64,000 bases of DNA from Saprospiraceae bacterium (GCA_016706365.1 JADJJU010000002.1:372001-436000), one strand, 5' to 3'; counted from the first letter of the stretch, positions 28,682 through 41,519 are shown. A program made the numbers and translations. The notes: a model not told the origin generated them from the letters alone.

Positions 28682-28942
28682 ATACAATTAGAATAATATG
28701 AAGGATATAATATTTTTCTAAAAATAGAACCCATGCATTATAAAGTCTATTTCAAGTTGCTACCTGTGCGGATTATGAAATTGTCAAATTCAGTGCAAAA
28801 CAGATGCTAGTGAATCCATATTCTTTATATTTGATCCATTGTCAATCATGTACTCCAACCTTTTCAAATGGTCTGATATTTGCACTCAACCTTCAGGAAC
28901 AATACTATTAAAGATTTTTTATCAATATTTCAAGCACTAATT

Positions 28943-31900
28943 ATGCACCAACACTACTTATTTGTTTCGTACATTTCAACTTCAGTAAAATACTCATTCA
29001 AAGTTTTCAGATATCCTGCTTCACTGGTATTACTTCTAATTTTGTCCGTGTATACTACAAGTTTTGGACAGTGTGTTTCCCTGACCACACTGGGAAGCGC
29101 TGCAAATCAGGACTTTAATACTTTATCCAATACTGCTGGAAGTACTACCAATAATTTAACTATTACCGGATGGTTTATGACGGAATCAGGTGGCGGTGCT
29201 AGAGACAATGAACAGTATGGAGTGGATACTGGTGGTTCAACAACAGGGGACACATATAGCTACGGTTCAACCGGGTCTACTGACAGATCACTTGGTGCTT
29301 TAAGGTCTGGTACACTTATCCCAATCTTTGGATCCTGTTTTACAAACAATACAGGAAGCACTATTGCATCAATTGCAATCTCTTATACAGGAGAAGAATG
29401 GCGCCTGGGCACTGCAGCCAGGACAGACCAAATGGATTTCCAATATAGCTTAAATGCAACCAGCCTCACTACAGGCACATGGGTTGATGTAAATTCTTTA
29501 GATTTTATTACTCCGAATACTACTGCCCCTGCTGGTGCTAAAGATGGAAATGCAATTGGGAATAAAACAGATTTGACAACCACAATTATTGGATTGTCCA
29601 TCCCGAATGGTGCCACCTTCTGGATTCGCTGGAATGATGCTGATGCAACTGGTGCCGATGACGGCTTAGCAGTTGATGATTTTTCACTGACCCCTAATGG
29701 CGCCGCTTTGCCCGACTACAGTATCAACACAACTGGAAATAATATAATTATTACTGACCTTGCTGGAAACGGAGAAACAATAACAGTGTCAGAAAGTGGA
29801 GGAGACATCCGCTTTGTGGTTACTCCTACTACCCGCACCTATTCCATCAACGGCGGCGGCGCCACGGCATTTACCACCCCCGCCGACGTGGCACTGGCAG
29901 GAGCAACCTCTATCACCATCAACACCACAGCTGGCAGCGATATCATCAATGTCGGCGCTTTTACAACCAACCTTCCCAGCCTAACCATCAACGGTGGTAC
30001 GGGCGATGACGCAGTGATTTTCTACGGCGACATAACCTTCATCGCCAATGCCAACCTCGACGTGGATTTGCAAAACGACGATGCGACGCCGGGGGAAGAT
30101 TTAGTGGTCTTGGCTGCCAACGCCAACCTCATACTTTCCGGCAACGGGGCGGCGACGATAAAAGTGAGCGGCTATGTGCAGCTCGATAGCGGCGCCAGCG
30201 TCGAAACTGTTAACGGTAACCTGACCGTGGAGGCCAATCAGCAGGCCACCCCGACGCCCGGCAGTTTTTATGGAATTCTGATAAATGGCGGTGCCTTGAA
30301 AACAAGCGGCTCGGGTACTTTGACAGTTAAAGGTAAAGGCGGAACAGATGCAGTAGGGGGTCAAAAGGGCATTTACGTAGTCAACTCGGGTCAGATTAGC
30401 GGAGGAAACACTGGCGCCGTAATAGTGGAAGGTACAGGCGGACCCTCAGCAGGTAACTTCAACGATGGCGTATTTGTAGATGCCAACAGCATTATCACTT
30501 CATTGGGTGGCAACGTCAGCGTCAGCGGACTGGGCAATGGAACAGGGAGTTCTGAAACCCACTTCGGTATTTTCATACGTAATGGTGGTAATATTACTGC
30601 CGGTGGATTAGGCTCTGTAACCGTACATGGCACTGGAGGAGCTACTGCAGGCCCCAACAACCGTGGGGTTGTTGTTTTTCTTGCTAACGCGCGCATCACC
30701 TCTTCAGGAGGAAATGTCAGCGTGACAGGACAAGGCGGGGGTACAGGAAGTTCAGCCGCAAATTGGGGTATATACATGCTCAGTGCCGGAGAAATTACAG
30801 CCGGTGGTAGTGGTACTTTGACAGTTCAGGGTACAGGAGGAGCAACAAGTGGCAATGACAATTTCGGAATCTTTATTGAGAATGCAAACACCCGGATTAC
30901 TTCCTCCGGCGGCGCAGTGTCGGTCACAGGAACCGGCAGCGGCAGTGCGGCCGATATACTTATGCAATCTGGGGCAGCGATTACGTCCAGTTCTGCAAGT
31001 GCCGGCATTACACTCCAAAGTACCAATAACGGCAGCTGGCCTAATACATCAGGCACAGATGTAAGTACCACTGCAACTCAAAAGACCTTATTCGGCACTG
31101 GATCCAAACTCAATATTGATATTGACGGTCTGACCGTCAATACCCAATACCAGCAACTCGGTGTTGTTGGTATGATTGACCTTAACGACGCTCTCCTGAC
31201 TTTCACCGGCAGCACGTACACGCCTGTTTTGGGTAATGCTTTTACTATAGTAAACAACGACAGCGGAGATGCAATTATCGGCACATTCAACGGGTTGGCG
31301 GAAGGCGCCTTTATCCCTAACTTCCTTGGGAGCTCGATGACCGCAAGCATTTCCCTACATCGGCGGCGATGGAAATGATGTGGTGTTGACCGTACTCCCT
31401 AATGTAGTTTGTTACGCAGATACGGATGGTGATGGGTTTGGAGATCCTAACAGCATCATGACGTTTGGCGGTAGCTGCGGGATGGGATTCGTTGCAGATA
31501 ACAATGATTGCGATGACAACAGCTCCACAATTAATCCGAATGCCACGGAAATATGCAATGGTGTGGACGACAATTGTGATACCGAAATTGACGAAGGTGT
31601 GCTTACTACCTATTATCAGGATTTAGACGGGGATACTTTTGGAAATCCATCAGTGACGCAGCAGGCCTGCAGCCCACCAGAGGGCTATGTGACCAATTTC
31701 AACGATTGCAATGATAATGATGCTTTGGCTCCAGCTGTTACCTTCACAAGGGACACTTTGGCCATTCAGGATTTTGAATTGACCCCTGCTTTGCCTACCT
31801 GGTCTTTTACAGGGCCTGTAATTTACAATAGTGGATTTTCAGGGGCAAACGCTGCACCAGACAACAGCCCCATCGGCATAAGTGGCTCCCGGGCTTGGGA

Positions 31901-34253
31901 AACAACCAGCAATAGCGGTGGATTGGCCTTGGAATTTGACAACATTAACATTCCCGCCGGCTATGACAGTGTCCGTGTACAATTCAGATTAGCTGCCATG
32001 AACTTGAATAGTACTGGCGGAGGACCAGATAATCTCGACTATGTGCTTACACAGGTCAGCTTAGACAATGGGACCACCTATTACTCAAGGCTAAGAATCA
32101 GGGGCGCTGTAGCTGACAACAGTTATTGGGCATACGATGCCACAGGGGTAGCTAAGGTATATTACCAACCACAAACTGAGGTGATGTTTCAACCCATAAA
32201 TACCGGACTAGCTACAGATCTTGGATACAGCACCTGTGAAATATTGTTTCCGGGAAATGTATCTCAGGTCAAAATCAAAATCACAGGCCGATCCAGCTCC
32301 AGTACCGACACCTGGATGATTGACAACGTTTTGATAGCCGGAGAAATAATTAATCTTGATGCCGACTGCGACGGGTATGCTAGTGATACCGATTGCAACG
32401 ATAACAACCCTGCGATAAATCCTGCTGCTACAGAAATCTGCGACGGAGTGGACAACGACTGCGATGGCTTAATGGACGAAGGACTTACCTTTGTTATTTA
32501 CTATCCTGACACCGACGGCGATGGATATGGAACAGGTGCCGGAACTTCACTTTGTACAAATCCGGGAACTGGCTTTGTTACTCTGGGTGGGGATTGCAAT
32601 GATTCCAACCCGGATATTAATCCCGGCGAAACTGAGGTCTGCGATGGTATGGACAATGATTGTGACATGCTTGCTGACGAAGGGCTAACTTTCACTACTT
32701 ACTATACAGACGCTGATGGCGACGGATACGGAACAGGTGCAGGTCAATCACTTTGTGCAAATCCGGGAGTCGGCTTTGCTACACAAGCCGGCGATTGTGC
32801 TGATGGCAATCCAACGGTCAATCCGGGTGAAGAAGAAATCTGCAATAATGAAATTGACGACAACTGCAATCTCCAAATTGACGAAAATTGTTGCGATCTC
32901 CTTATAAGCAATACTACTTCCACAGCTCCTTCATGTCCCGGTGGCAGCAACGGTACTATTACAGTTAGTTCCAGCAGCTCAAGTGGACCTGTCAACTATG
33001 CTATCAGTGGTCCGGTCAATCAAAATAATCAAAGCGGTTTGTTTACTGGATTGCCGGCAGGTTTTTATAGCATCTCTGTAACTGATGCGGCAATGTGCAG
33101 CCAAAGTAGCTTAGTTACTGTGGCAGCTGGAATGGATTCAACTCCCCCGACCGTAATGTGTTTCAATCAAACCATTAACTTCAACGGAGAGAGTTCAATA
33201 CTGCTCAATACTGCTGCGCTTGCATCTTATAGCGACAATTGCGGAATACAAAGCGTTACATTATCACCAAACAGCATTTCTAGCAGTCAGGTCGGACAAA
33301 CAATTCCAGTCCTCGTGACTGTAACGGATAATAGCGGGAATACTGCAACTTGCACCAGCCAAATTACTGCGAATGGCTTACCTCCGGGTTGGAGCCAAAA
33401 TGTAAACGGTGTAGGTTGCAACAATGGCAGCAACATACAGTATAATCCATCAACAGAAGTATGGACTGCCACAAGCAGCAATTGTTATTATAGCGCTCCA
33501 TTTACCTCAGATCAAACCGCTTTTGCTCAGAGGACTTTATGCGGCAATGGCAGTATCACAGCTGAGGTGACAGGCATCAGCGGTACATCACTGGGATGGG
33601 CGGGAATTGTCATGCGTGAAAGTAATGCTCCGGGATCTAAGAAGGTACAAATCATGACCAATCTTAGTAACTTCCTTCGTCGCGAAATAAGATCGGTCAC
33701 CAACGGTCCTGCTCAACCTCAACAATTTCAGGCATTTAACAGATATTGGCTGCGACTTACCAGAACCGGCTCTCAGATTGTAGCGCATAGTTCTTCTGAT
33801 GGTATCAATTGGGTTCAGGTTCTTGCTGTAACTTTGCCTATGAACAGCTGTATTGAAATGGGACTCGTTGTTACGAATTATAACCAAAACAGCACAGTGA
33901 CTGCCACATTTGAAAATGTATCCTATACAGGCTCCGGACCATTACCGGTCTCCCCGGTTTCAGGAAATGCTGTTATCCCTTATGAAGAGCAATACCAACC
34001 TAATTTCTCAGTCTATCCAAATCCTACTTCCGGAGAATTGAATATCGACCTGAAGGAATACATTGGTAAAAATGTGCAGATTGAGCTCTACAGTCTGGAA
34101 GGCAAGCTGATGCAATTAATCAGCATGGATGAAGTTTCGAAGAACACACAAACTATGCTTCTGGATAGATATTCCAGTGGAATATATTTTGTTAAACTAA
34201 GATCAAAAGGGTTGCCTGATATGACGAAACGTGTTGTGCTGACGAAGGGGTAA
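28943..34253 (+). CDS. Surface protein E: beta-helix, metal-binding repeats, concanavalin-like domain, T9SS tail (one frameshift)
   Basis: Start ATG 28943 (MHQHYLFVSY); a TTG at 28880 is also in frame. Signal peptide: ASLVLLLILSVYTTSFGQC. After an N-terminal beta-rich domain (to about 29700) comes a GC-rich glycine/threonine repeat region (29815-31350: SGGNVSVTGQGGGTGSS, GGSGTLTVQGTGGATSG) resembling haemagglutinin-type beta-helices. The frame breaks near 31355; the other frame gives YIGGDGNDVVLTVLPN, so 31380 is not a separate start. Next are putative metal-binding (MopE-type) repeats (YADTDGDGFGDP, DCDDNSSTINPNATEICNGV), an inserted beta domain, three more such units, an SprB/HYR-like region, the shared concanavalin-like module, and the T9SS tail. 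Joined it is about 1770 residues. Confidence 0.82.
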
Positions 34254-34290
34254 AATATCTTTTATAATTTTAATAAATTGGAAAGAAAAG

Positions 34291-34320
34291 AAGGTCGCTC
34301 ATTTAAAGGCGGCCTTACTT
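34291..34320 (+). terminator. Probable terminator after E
   Basis: AAGGTCGC and GCGGCCTT pair over eight positions (one G-U) around a ten-base loop, followed by ACTTTTC. The same GGTCGC/GGCC style recurs after 41487, H and I. Confidence 0.6.
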
Positions 34321-34536
34321 TTCTAATGAAAAGATAGAAGCATTCTTAAAATTTGAGAAAATTAGCAGTATTTTCAAACATAATCTGAAATGAGAAAAAT
34401 AATATGAATATTTACTGGAATAAAAAGTCAATAAAATTCTTATTTTATGGAATTTGCATTATTATTATTAGATATTTCACAACCTTTCTTAGTGCACTAA
34501 TTTGAACAAGACATATTAATAAGTAAACTAGACCTC

Positions 34537-37500
34537 ATGAAAAATCTTACAAAATTTCTAATGCTTGTCGCAATTTTTGCACTCAAACTCGATATCAATG
34601 CCCAAACCTGTCCCGGGAGTTTAGGCACTACCTTTAATATTGCTTCTCTGCCTTATAATGGTACCAGCCTGACCACGTGTGGTGCAGGCAATGATATTAT
34701 GAGTACTAATGCTACAATTTGCGGCAGTAGTAGTTATTATGGAGGTGAGGACCTGGTCTTCATATTCACTCCGACTACGGGCGGCGAGATTACAATTTCA
34801 CTAACAAGTTCCAGTTCCTGGGTCGGATTGATGTTGTATAATGGTTGCCCATTCCTCAGCCAGGGTGGTGCTTGCATTGGATCTACCCAAAACAGCTCAG
34901 GGTCCAAAACCTTAATTGTTACCGTTACTTCGGGAGTCACGTACTATCTTGTAGTAGATACCTGGCCTTCTCCGACATGCATCCCAAGTTTTGATCTGTC
35001 CATTTCTGCTGCACCTGTTTACGATCCGTGTTCGGGCATCACAACCCTTTCATGTGCCACGCCAGTCTCTGCCACAATTTCAGGAACAGGCATCTGGAAC
35101 GTGACTGCCTGCGGATTCAGTACACCGGGGCAGGAAAAGGTGTACAGTTTCACTCCGACTACTACAGGTGTTCATAATATTCAAGTTACCTCTGTCTCAG
35201 GAACCGGATATATTGACTATTTCTACAAAGCTGCTTCCGGTGGTTGTTCAGCTACAGGGTACCACGCCGGTCACTGCCACACTTTCAGGAACAGGTGTTT
35301 GGAACAGCTCTACCTGCGGTTTCAGTACCCCTGGTCAGGAGAAGGTGTACAGTTTTACTCCGACCACAACAGGTGTTCACAGCCTTCAGGTCAATTCGGC
35401 TTCCGGGACGGGCTATATTGACTACCAGTATAAAGCGGCATCGGGCGGGTGCTCGGCCACCGGCTGGACCTGCATCGACGATATAAATTTCACAACTACT
35501 GTTACCATCGGGACGCTGACTGCCGGGGTTCCAGTACTACATTCTGCTTGATGCAGAAAGTACGGCTTCATCGACGCAAACCTTCCAGATCAACTGCCCG
35601 GCGGCAGTGGATCCCTGCGCGAGCATTAGCACCCTGGCCTGCGCCACGCCGGCCACGGTCACGCTCGCGGGGGCCGGTGTTTGGAACAGCAGTACTTGTC
35701 TCTTCAGCACCCCAGGCCAGGAGAAGCTATACAGCTTTACGCCGACCGTCACAGGTGTTCATAACCTTCAGGTCACTTCGGCTTCCGGGACGGGCTACAT
35801 TGACTACCAGTACAAAGCGGCATCGGGCGGGTGCTCGGCCACCGGCTGGACCTGTATCGATGATGTTAACTTCACAGGTACTTTTAGCATCGGTACACTG
35901 ACTGCCGGGGTGCAATATTATATTCTCCTTGAAGCAGAAAGCACAGCTTCATCTACCCAAACTTTCATCATAATCGGACCAGCAATTTGGTATGTAGATG
36001 CAGACGGTGATGGTTATGGTACTGGTCCGGCACAATCTTTTTGCGGAAATCCGGGAACAGGTTATGCTACATTGGGAGGCGATTGCAACGATGGAAATGC
36101 GGCCATCAATCCCGGTGCAACTGAAGTTTGTGATGGTATTGATAATGATTGCGACAGCCAAATCGATGAAGGACTTACTTTCCTTACCTACTATCCAGAT
36201 CTTGATGGCGATGGCTATGGCACAGGAGCAGGACAGTCACTTTGCGAGGATCCGGGAACAGGTTATGCTACATTGGGAGGCGATTGCAATGATGGAAATG
36301 CGGCAATAAATCCCGGTGCAACTGAAGTTTGTGATGGTATAGATAATGATTGCGACAGCCAAATCGATGAAGGACTTACTTTCCTTACCTATTATCCAGA
36401 TCTTGATGGCGATGGCTATGGCACAGGAGCAGGACAGTCACTTTGCGAGGATCCGGGAACAGGTTATGCTTCATTGGGAGGCGATTGCAATGACGGAAAT
36501 GCGGCAATCAATCCCGGTGCAACTGAAGTTTGTGATGGTATAGATAATGATTGCGACAGCCAAATCGATGAAGGACTTACTTTCTTACCTATTATCCAGA
36601 TCTTGATGGCGATGGCTATGGCACAGGAGCAGGACAGTCACTTTGCGAGGATCCGGGAACAGGTTATGCTTCATTGGGAGGCGATTGCAATGACGGAAAT
36701 GCGGCAATCAATCCCGGTGCGACTGAAGTTTGTGATGGTATTGATAATGATTGCGACAGCCAAATCGATGAAGGACTTACTTTCCTTACCTACTATCCAG
36801 ATCTTGATGGCGATGGCTATGGCACAGGAGCAGGACAGTCACTTTGCGAGGATCCGGGAACAGGTTATGCTTCATTGGGAGGCGATTGCAATGACGGAAA
36901 TGCGGCAATCAATCCCGGTGCGACTGAAGTTTGTGATGGTATTGATAATGATTGCGACAGCCAAATCGATGAAGGACTTACTTTCCTTACCTACTATCCA
37001 GATCTTGATGGCGATGGCTATGGCACAGGAGCAGGACAGTCACTTTGCGAGGATCCGGGAACAGGTTATGCTACATTGGGAGGCGATTGCAAGGATGGAA
37101 ATGCGGCAATCAATCCCGGTGCGACAGAAGTTTGTGACAATGAAGACAATGATTGCGATGGTTTATTCGATACTAATGACCCATCATTAATAGACAACAC
37201 ATCGCCAACCGTAATTTGCACTAATCAAACCATTAATTTCAATGGCGAGAATAGTATAACTTTAAATGCTGTCGAACTTGTTGTAGCGAGCGATGGATGC
37301 GGCATTCAAAGTATAAGCCTATTACCAGGCAGTATCTCCGGCAATCAGGTGGGGCAAACCGTTCCTGTGCTAGTTACTGTTACTGACTTTAATGGGAATA
37401 CAGCAACTTGTACCAGTCAAATTAGTGTGAATGGATTTCCTCCGGGATGGAGTGAGAATGTGAATGGTGTAGGCTGTGCTGATGGAAATGATATTTCATA

Positions 37501-38311
37501 CAACCCGACAACAGAAGTCTGGACAGCTACCAGTAGCAATTGCTACTATAGTTCACCTTTCACATCTGATGCGACTGCATTTGCACAAAGGACTTTATGC
37601 GGAAATGGCAGTATCACTGCTCAGGTGACTGGAATTAGCGGTACAGCTTTGGGCTGGGCAGGCATAGTCATGCGTGAGAGCAATGCTGCGGGAGCCAAGA
37701 AAGTACAGCTAATGACAAATCTTAGCAACTTCTTGCGCCGCGAGGTCAGATCAGTGACAAATGGTCCTGCCGTTCCACAGCAATTTCAGGCATTTAACAG
37801 ATATTGGCTGAGACTTACCAGAACCGGCTCTCAGATTGTAGCGCATACCTCTTCTGATGGTATCAATTGGGTCCAGGTTCTTGCAGTAACTTTGCCTATG
37901 AACAGCTGTATTGAAATGGGTCTTGTGGTTACTAATTATAGTCAAAACAGCACTGTGACTGCCACATTTGAAAATGTTTCTTATACAGGCTCAGGACCAA
38001 TGCCGATTTCCACGATTCCCGGAAATGAAGTTATGGCATCTGTTGAACAATACCAGCCTGACTTCAGTGTTTATCCAAATCCTACCTCCGGTGAATTGAA
38101 TATAGATCTGAAAGAATATATTGGCAAAAATGTGCAGCTTGAACTGTACAGTCTGGAAGGTAAGCTGATGCAATTAATCAGCATGGATGAAGTTCTGCAG
38201 AACACACAAACTATGCTCCTGGATAGATATTCCAGTGGAATGTATTTTGTTAAATTGAAATCAGAAGGATTACCGGATGTGACGAAGCGGGTGGTGCTGA
38301 ATAAGGGATAA
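34537..38311 (+). CDS. Surface protein F: pre-peptidase-like repeats, six DxDxDG units, concanavalin-like domain, T9SS tail (frameshifted)
   Basis: Signal peptide: MKNLTKFLMLVAIFALKLDINAQ. The first part has three related domains (PCSGITTLSCATPVSATISG, GFSTPGQEKVYSFTPTTTG, SGTGYIDYQYKAASGGC) resembling pre-peptidase C-terminal/beta-sandwich modules. Six 201-bp units follow (YYPDLDGDGYGTGAG, GGDCNDGNAAINPGATEVC, DGIDNDCDSQIDEG) of the putative metal-binding MopE type, with acidic loops suited to calcium. The HYR-like, concanavalin-like and T9SS blocks end the protein. Frame breaks lie near 35260, 35530 and 36580. At the last, unit 4 lacks one C (TTTCTTACC against TTTCCTTACC in the other units). 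Joined, it is about 1258 residues. Confidence 0.82.
35985..37185 (+). repeat. Six tandem 201-bp coding repeats in F
   Basis: CTTTGCGAGG recurs at 36240, 36441, 36641, 36842 and 37043. Spacings are 201, 200, 201 and 201, so exactly one unit is one base short (near 36580). Units 2-5 are almost identical in DNA, which indicates recent expansion. Unit 6 ends differently (DNEDNDCDGLFDT). Confidence 0.92.
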
Positions 38312-38339
38312 AATTTCCAAAATAAATATTTTAAAAAAA

Positions 38340-38372
38340 GGCAGTTGAATAATTTCAACTGCCATTTTTTTT
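38340..38372 (+). terminator. Intrinsic terminator after F
   Basis: GGCAGTTGAA-TAAT-TTCAACTGCC, a perfect 10-bp stem followed by eight T after an A. Identical after G. Confidence 0.92.
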
Positions 38373-38375
38373 AAC

Positions 38376-38691
38376 GGACCTGCTCCAACTTCTTCCCTTC
38401 CCGGTGTCAGAATTAGTATTCTTAATGAGCAATATCAACCTGACTTCAGCTTATATACAAATCCTTCATCTGGAGAACTGAATATTTACCTGTAGGATTA
38501 CATCGGAAAATGTTCACATTGAATTTTACAGCCTGGAAGGCAAGCTTATGCAATTGATTCAATTAGATGAAATGCTTCAAAACACACAAACCATGCTCAT
38601 GGACAAATATGCCAATGGAATGTATTTTGTGAAATTGAAATCAGGGGGATTACCGTATGTGACAATGAGGGTGGTACTATCTAAAGAATAA
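38376..38691 (+). pseudogene. Orphan T9SS sorting domain, copy 1, with in-frame stop
   Basis: The frame reads GPAPTSSLPGVRISILNEQY, DFSLYTNPSSGELNIYL, then TAG where other members have AAG or CAG, then DYIGK. A one-base gap follows, and then HIEFYSLEGKLMQLIQLDE continues to the normal end at 38691. It covers the linker and the complete CTD but has no start or upstream domains. The first 160 bp are nearly identical to 41173-41340. Confidence 0.85.
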
Positions 38692-38822
38692 AAGGATTTC
38701 ACCCAATTGAACAAATTTTAGAATTACAATTATTTCAAAACAAATTCAGCTTAATCGCAGCTGAATTTGTTTTGAAATGTAAAAAAACAATTTACTTATG
38801 TAAATAAATTGTTTAGTTTTAT

Positions 38823-38880
38823 TGAAATAAATTGCGTTCTTTGCTATACGCGCAAATTTAATAGGCTTTTGGAGTTGGAA
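38823..38880 (+). promoter_or_regulatory. Upstream block shared by genes G and I
   Basis: TGAAATAAATTGCGTTCTTT, then GCTATACG and TAGGCTTTTGGA, also occur at 49792-49855. In both places the block lies 45-130 bp before a surface-protein start. It is probably a duplicated promoter/5' leader; exact boxes are not assigned. Confidence 0.45.
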
Positions 38881-38922
38881 CGCTTTGTTTTGTCAAAATC
38901 TTCTACCCTAAAATTTTAAAAC

Positions 38923-41108
38923 ATGTCAAAAATTTCATTACAATTAACCCGACAGATGCAATGGGCCCTGATTCCTTTGCTTCTCTTGGCATTGACCCAG
39001 CAGGTCTGGGGACAGTGTAACAATGCCTCTCAATACCCCTCTACCTCCATTGATTTGGCGGCGACCAATGCTTCAGGCGCTTCTACAACCATTACGACCT
39101 GTAATTTTTCCGGCGAGTATTCCGTACTTATCAATGCTGTCGCCGGTAGTTCCTATCGGTTTACCACTAGCATTGTAACCGATTACTTTACTATTCGTTC
39201 CGGATCTCCGGGCGGTCCGGTTGTGGGCTCCGGCACTCAACCCTTATCCGTCACTCCGGGAGTCAGCGGAACGCTATATGCGCATGTCAACTCCAGTGCT
39301 GCATGTCTTACGGACGTCAGCTGCCGCCAGACTGCGGTCCAATGTACCAGTTGTGCGGGAGGCGGCTGTATCAACAGCACCGTTTACCCCGCGCTCGGCA
39401 TAAGCCTCAATCTGACCAATATGACCGGCGCGGCTCAACAGATCACGACTTGTCAATTTAGTGGGGAATACTACAGCGTGGCCGATGTGATCGCCAGCAA
39501 ATCGTACATGTTCTCCAGTAGTGTAGGAACGGACTGGATCACAGTGCGCGTAGGTACTTTCAATGGAACCATTCTGGTCCAGGGCGCCGGCTCTGTGGCG
39601 GTCGCGCCTTCGACCACCGCCAACCTATTTATCCACAATAACGCCAATGCAAGTTGCGGCACCAATGCCACTTGCCGGGTTTCTAGCGTACAGTGTACCA
39701 ACTGCGACCCGACGCCGCCCTGCATCCCAAGCCCGACCTTCCCGACCAACGGTTCTACTGCTTGTCCTACCGCGATGGTGACGCTATCCTGGCCTGCTTC
39801 TGTAGGGGCGACCAGCTACGATGTTTACTTTGGAACGACTGCTGTGCCGCCTTTTGTTGGCAATGTGATCCCGAATAGTATGACGGTCTTCACGCCGACT
39901 GTGGGAACTTATTTTTGGCGCATCGCCCCGAGAAATGCCAGTGGGCCAACTACAACTTGTACCACCTGGAGTTTTACCAGACAGGACATTACCCCTCCAA
40001 CTATACAATGCTCCAACCAAACTATCATCTTCAATGGTGAAACGAGTATACCACTTGTCCAGAATGATCTGGTAGCTGCTACTATTGACAACTGCGGCAT
40101 ACAAAGTATAAGCCTATTCCCTAACAGCATCTCCAGCAATCAAGTTGGCCAGATAATTCCTGTTCTTTTGACAGTCACGGATATTAATGGTAATACTTCA
40201 ACTTGTACCAGTCAAATTACAGTAAACGGATTGCCTTCTGGTTGGAGCCAAAACATTAATGGTGTCGCTTGTGCAAATGGAAACAATATAGCATACAACG
40301 CATCAACTGAGGTTTGGACTGCTACCAGTACCAATTGTTATTATGCCTCGCCTTTCACTTCAGATGAAACAGCATTTGCTCAGAGGACCTTATGTGGCAA
40401 TGGAAGCATAACCGCTCAGGTAACAGGAATCAGTGGGACAGCACTCGGCTGGGCTGGTGTAGTTATGCGTGAAAGCAATGCAGCTGGAGCCAAGAAAGCC
40501 CAGTTGACAACAAATATGGCAGGAAATCAAAGCCGCAGAGAATTCAGGGTAACAACTAATGGTGCTGCTATTCCTCAGAATTTTCCGGCTCAAAACAGAT
40601 ACTGGCTGCGGATTGTGAGATCCGGTAATCAATTACTTTGTTCAATTCACCCAATGGAATACAGTGGTATCCTGTCGGATCTCAGACAATTACAATGGGC
40701 AGCTGTATCCAGATGGGGCTAGTAGCTACAAATTATTCACCTAATAGCACAGTGACTGCCACTTTTGATAATGTCTCGTACATCGGCAATGGTCCGTCGC
40801 CGATGTATACCATTCCGGGGGAGGGAGTGATCGAATCAGAGGAGCAATACCAGCCCGATTTCAGTGTTTATCCCAATCCTACATCCGGAGAATTGAATAT
40901 GGACTTGCAGGAATACCTCGGCAAAAATGTACAAATAGAGTTGTACAGTTTAGAAGGCAAGCTGATGCAATTGATTCAATTAGATGAAGTGCTGCAAAAC
41001 TCACAAACCATACTGCTTGACAGATATGCCAGTGGAATGTATTTTGTTAAATTGAAATCAGCCGGATTACCGGATGTGACGAAGCGGGTGGTGCTGAATA
41101 AGGGATAA
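38923..41108 (+). CDS. Surface protein G: two cysteine-containing sandwich domains, concanavalin-like domain, T9SS tail (one frameshift)
   Basis: Signal peptide: WALIPLLLLALTQQVWGQC. Two related domains follow (YPSTSIDLAATNASGASTTI, TTCNFSGEYSVLINAVAGSS, repeated as YPALGISLNLTNMTGAAQQI and TTCQFSGEYYSVADVIASKS), each closing with CxxCxxxxxQCT-type cysteines. A fibronectin-III-like domain (PATSYDVYFGTT-like, GTYFWRIAPRNASGPTT), the HYR-like domain and the concanavalin-like module come next. The frame shifts near 40636 in a T-run: RSGNQLLC... should read RSGNQ-FTLFNSPNGIQWYP. The T9SS tail (YPNPTSGELNMDLQEYLGKN to VTKRVVLNKG) ends at 41108. Joined, about 728 residues. Confidence 0.85.
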
Positions 41109-41136
41109 AATTTCCAAAATAAATATTTTAAAAAAT

Positions 41137-41169
41137 GGCAGTTGAATAATTTCAACTGCCATTTTTTTT
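41137..41169 (+). terminator. Intrinsic terminator after G
   Basis: GGCAGTTGAA-TAAT-TTCAACTGCC followed by a T-run; duplicate of the terminator after F. Confidence 0.92.
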
Positions 41170-41172
41170 AAC

Positions 41173-41487
41173 GGACCTGCTCCAACTTCTTCCCTCCCGG
41201 TGTCAGAATTAGTATTCTTAATGAGCAATATCAACCTGACTTCAGCTTATATACAAATCCTTCATCTGGAGAACTGAATATTTACCTGTAGGATTACATC
41301 GGAAAATGTTCACATTGAATTTTACAGCCTGGAAGGCAAAATGACGCAATTGATGCAAATTGATGAAGTGCTACAAAACACGCAATCCTTAATTCTGGAC
41401 AGATATGCCGGAGGGATGTATTTTGTGAAATTGAAATCAGCGGGATTGCCTGATGTGAGGAAGCGGGTGGGGCTGACTATAGTGTAA
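41173..41487 (+). pseudogene. Orphan T9SS sorting domain, copy 2, with the same stop
   Basis: It carries the same linker, the same in-frame TAG after GELNIYL and the same one-base gap as 38376-38691, plus one further base lost in the first C/T-run. After about 41340 it diverges (MTQLMQIDEVLQNTQSLILD) to a stop at 41487. The shared lesion shows that it was duplicated after becoming a pseudogene. Confidence 0.85.
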
Positions 41488-41519
41488 ACTGTAAGTAATT
41501 TGGAATAATTAAGTAAAGA

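Noticed and set aside
31380..34253. A separate gene starting at 31380
   Set aside because: The segment YIGGDGNDVVLTV joins it to the upstream frame; there is no signal peptide or promoter.
31410..37185. Dockerin domains
   Set aside because: The DxDxDG loops are similar, but the GGDCND...NPGATEVCDGIDNDCD pattern fits the MopE-type metal-binding repeat and there are no cellulosome partners.
35998..37190. Long open frames reading MAMAQEQDSHFARIREQVML in the F repeat
   Set aside because: These are the shifted frame of the 201-bp repeat; the acidic DxDxDG frame is the real one.
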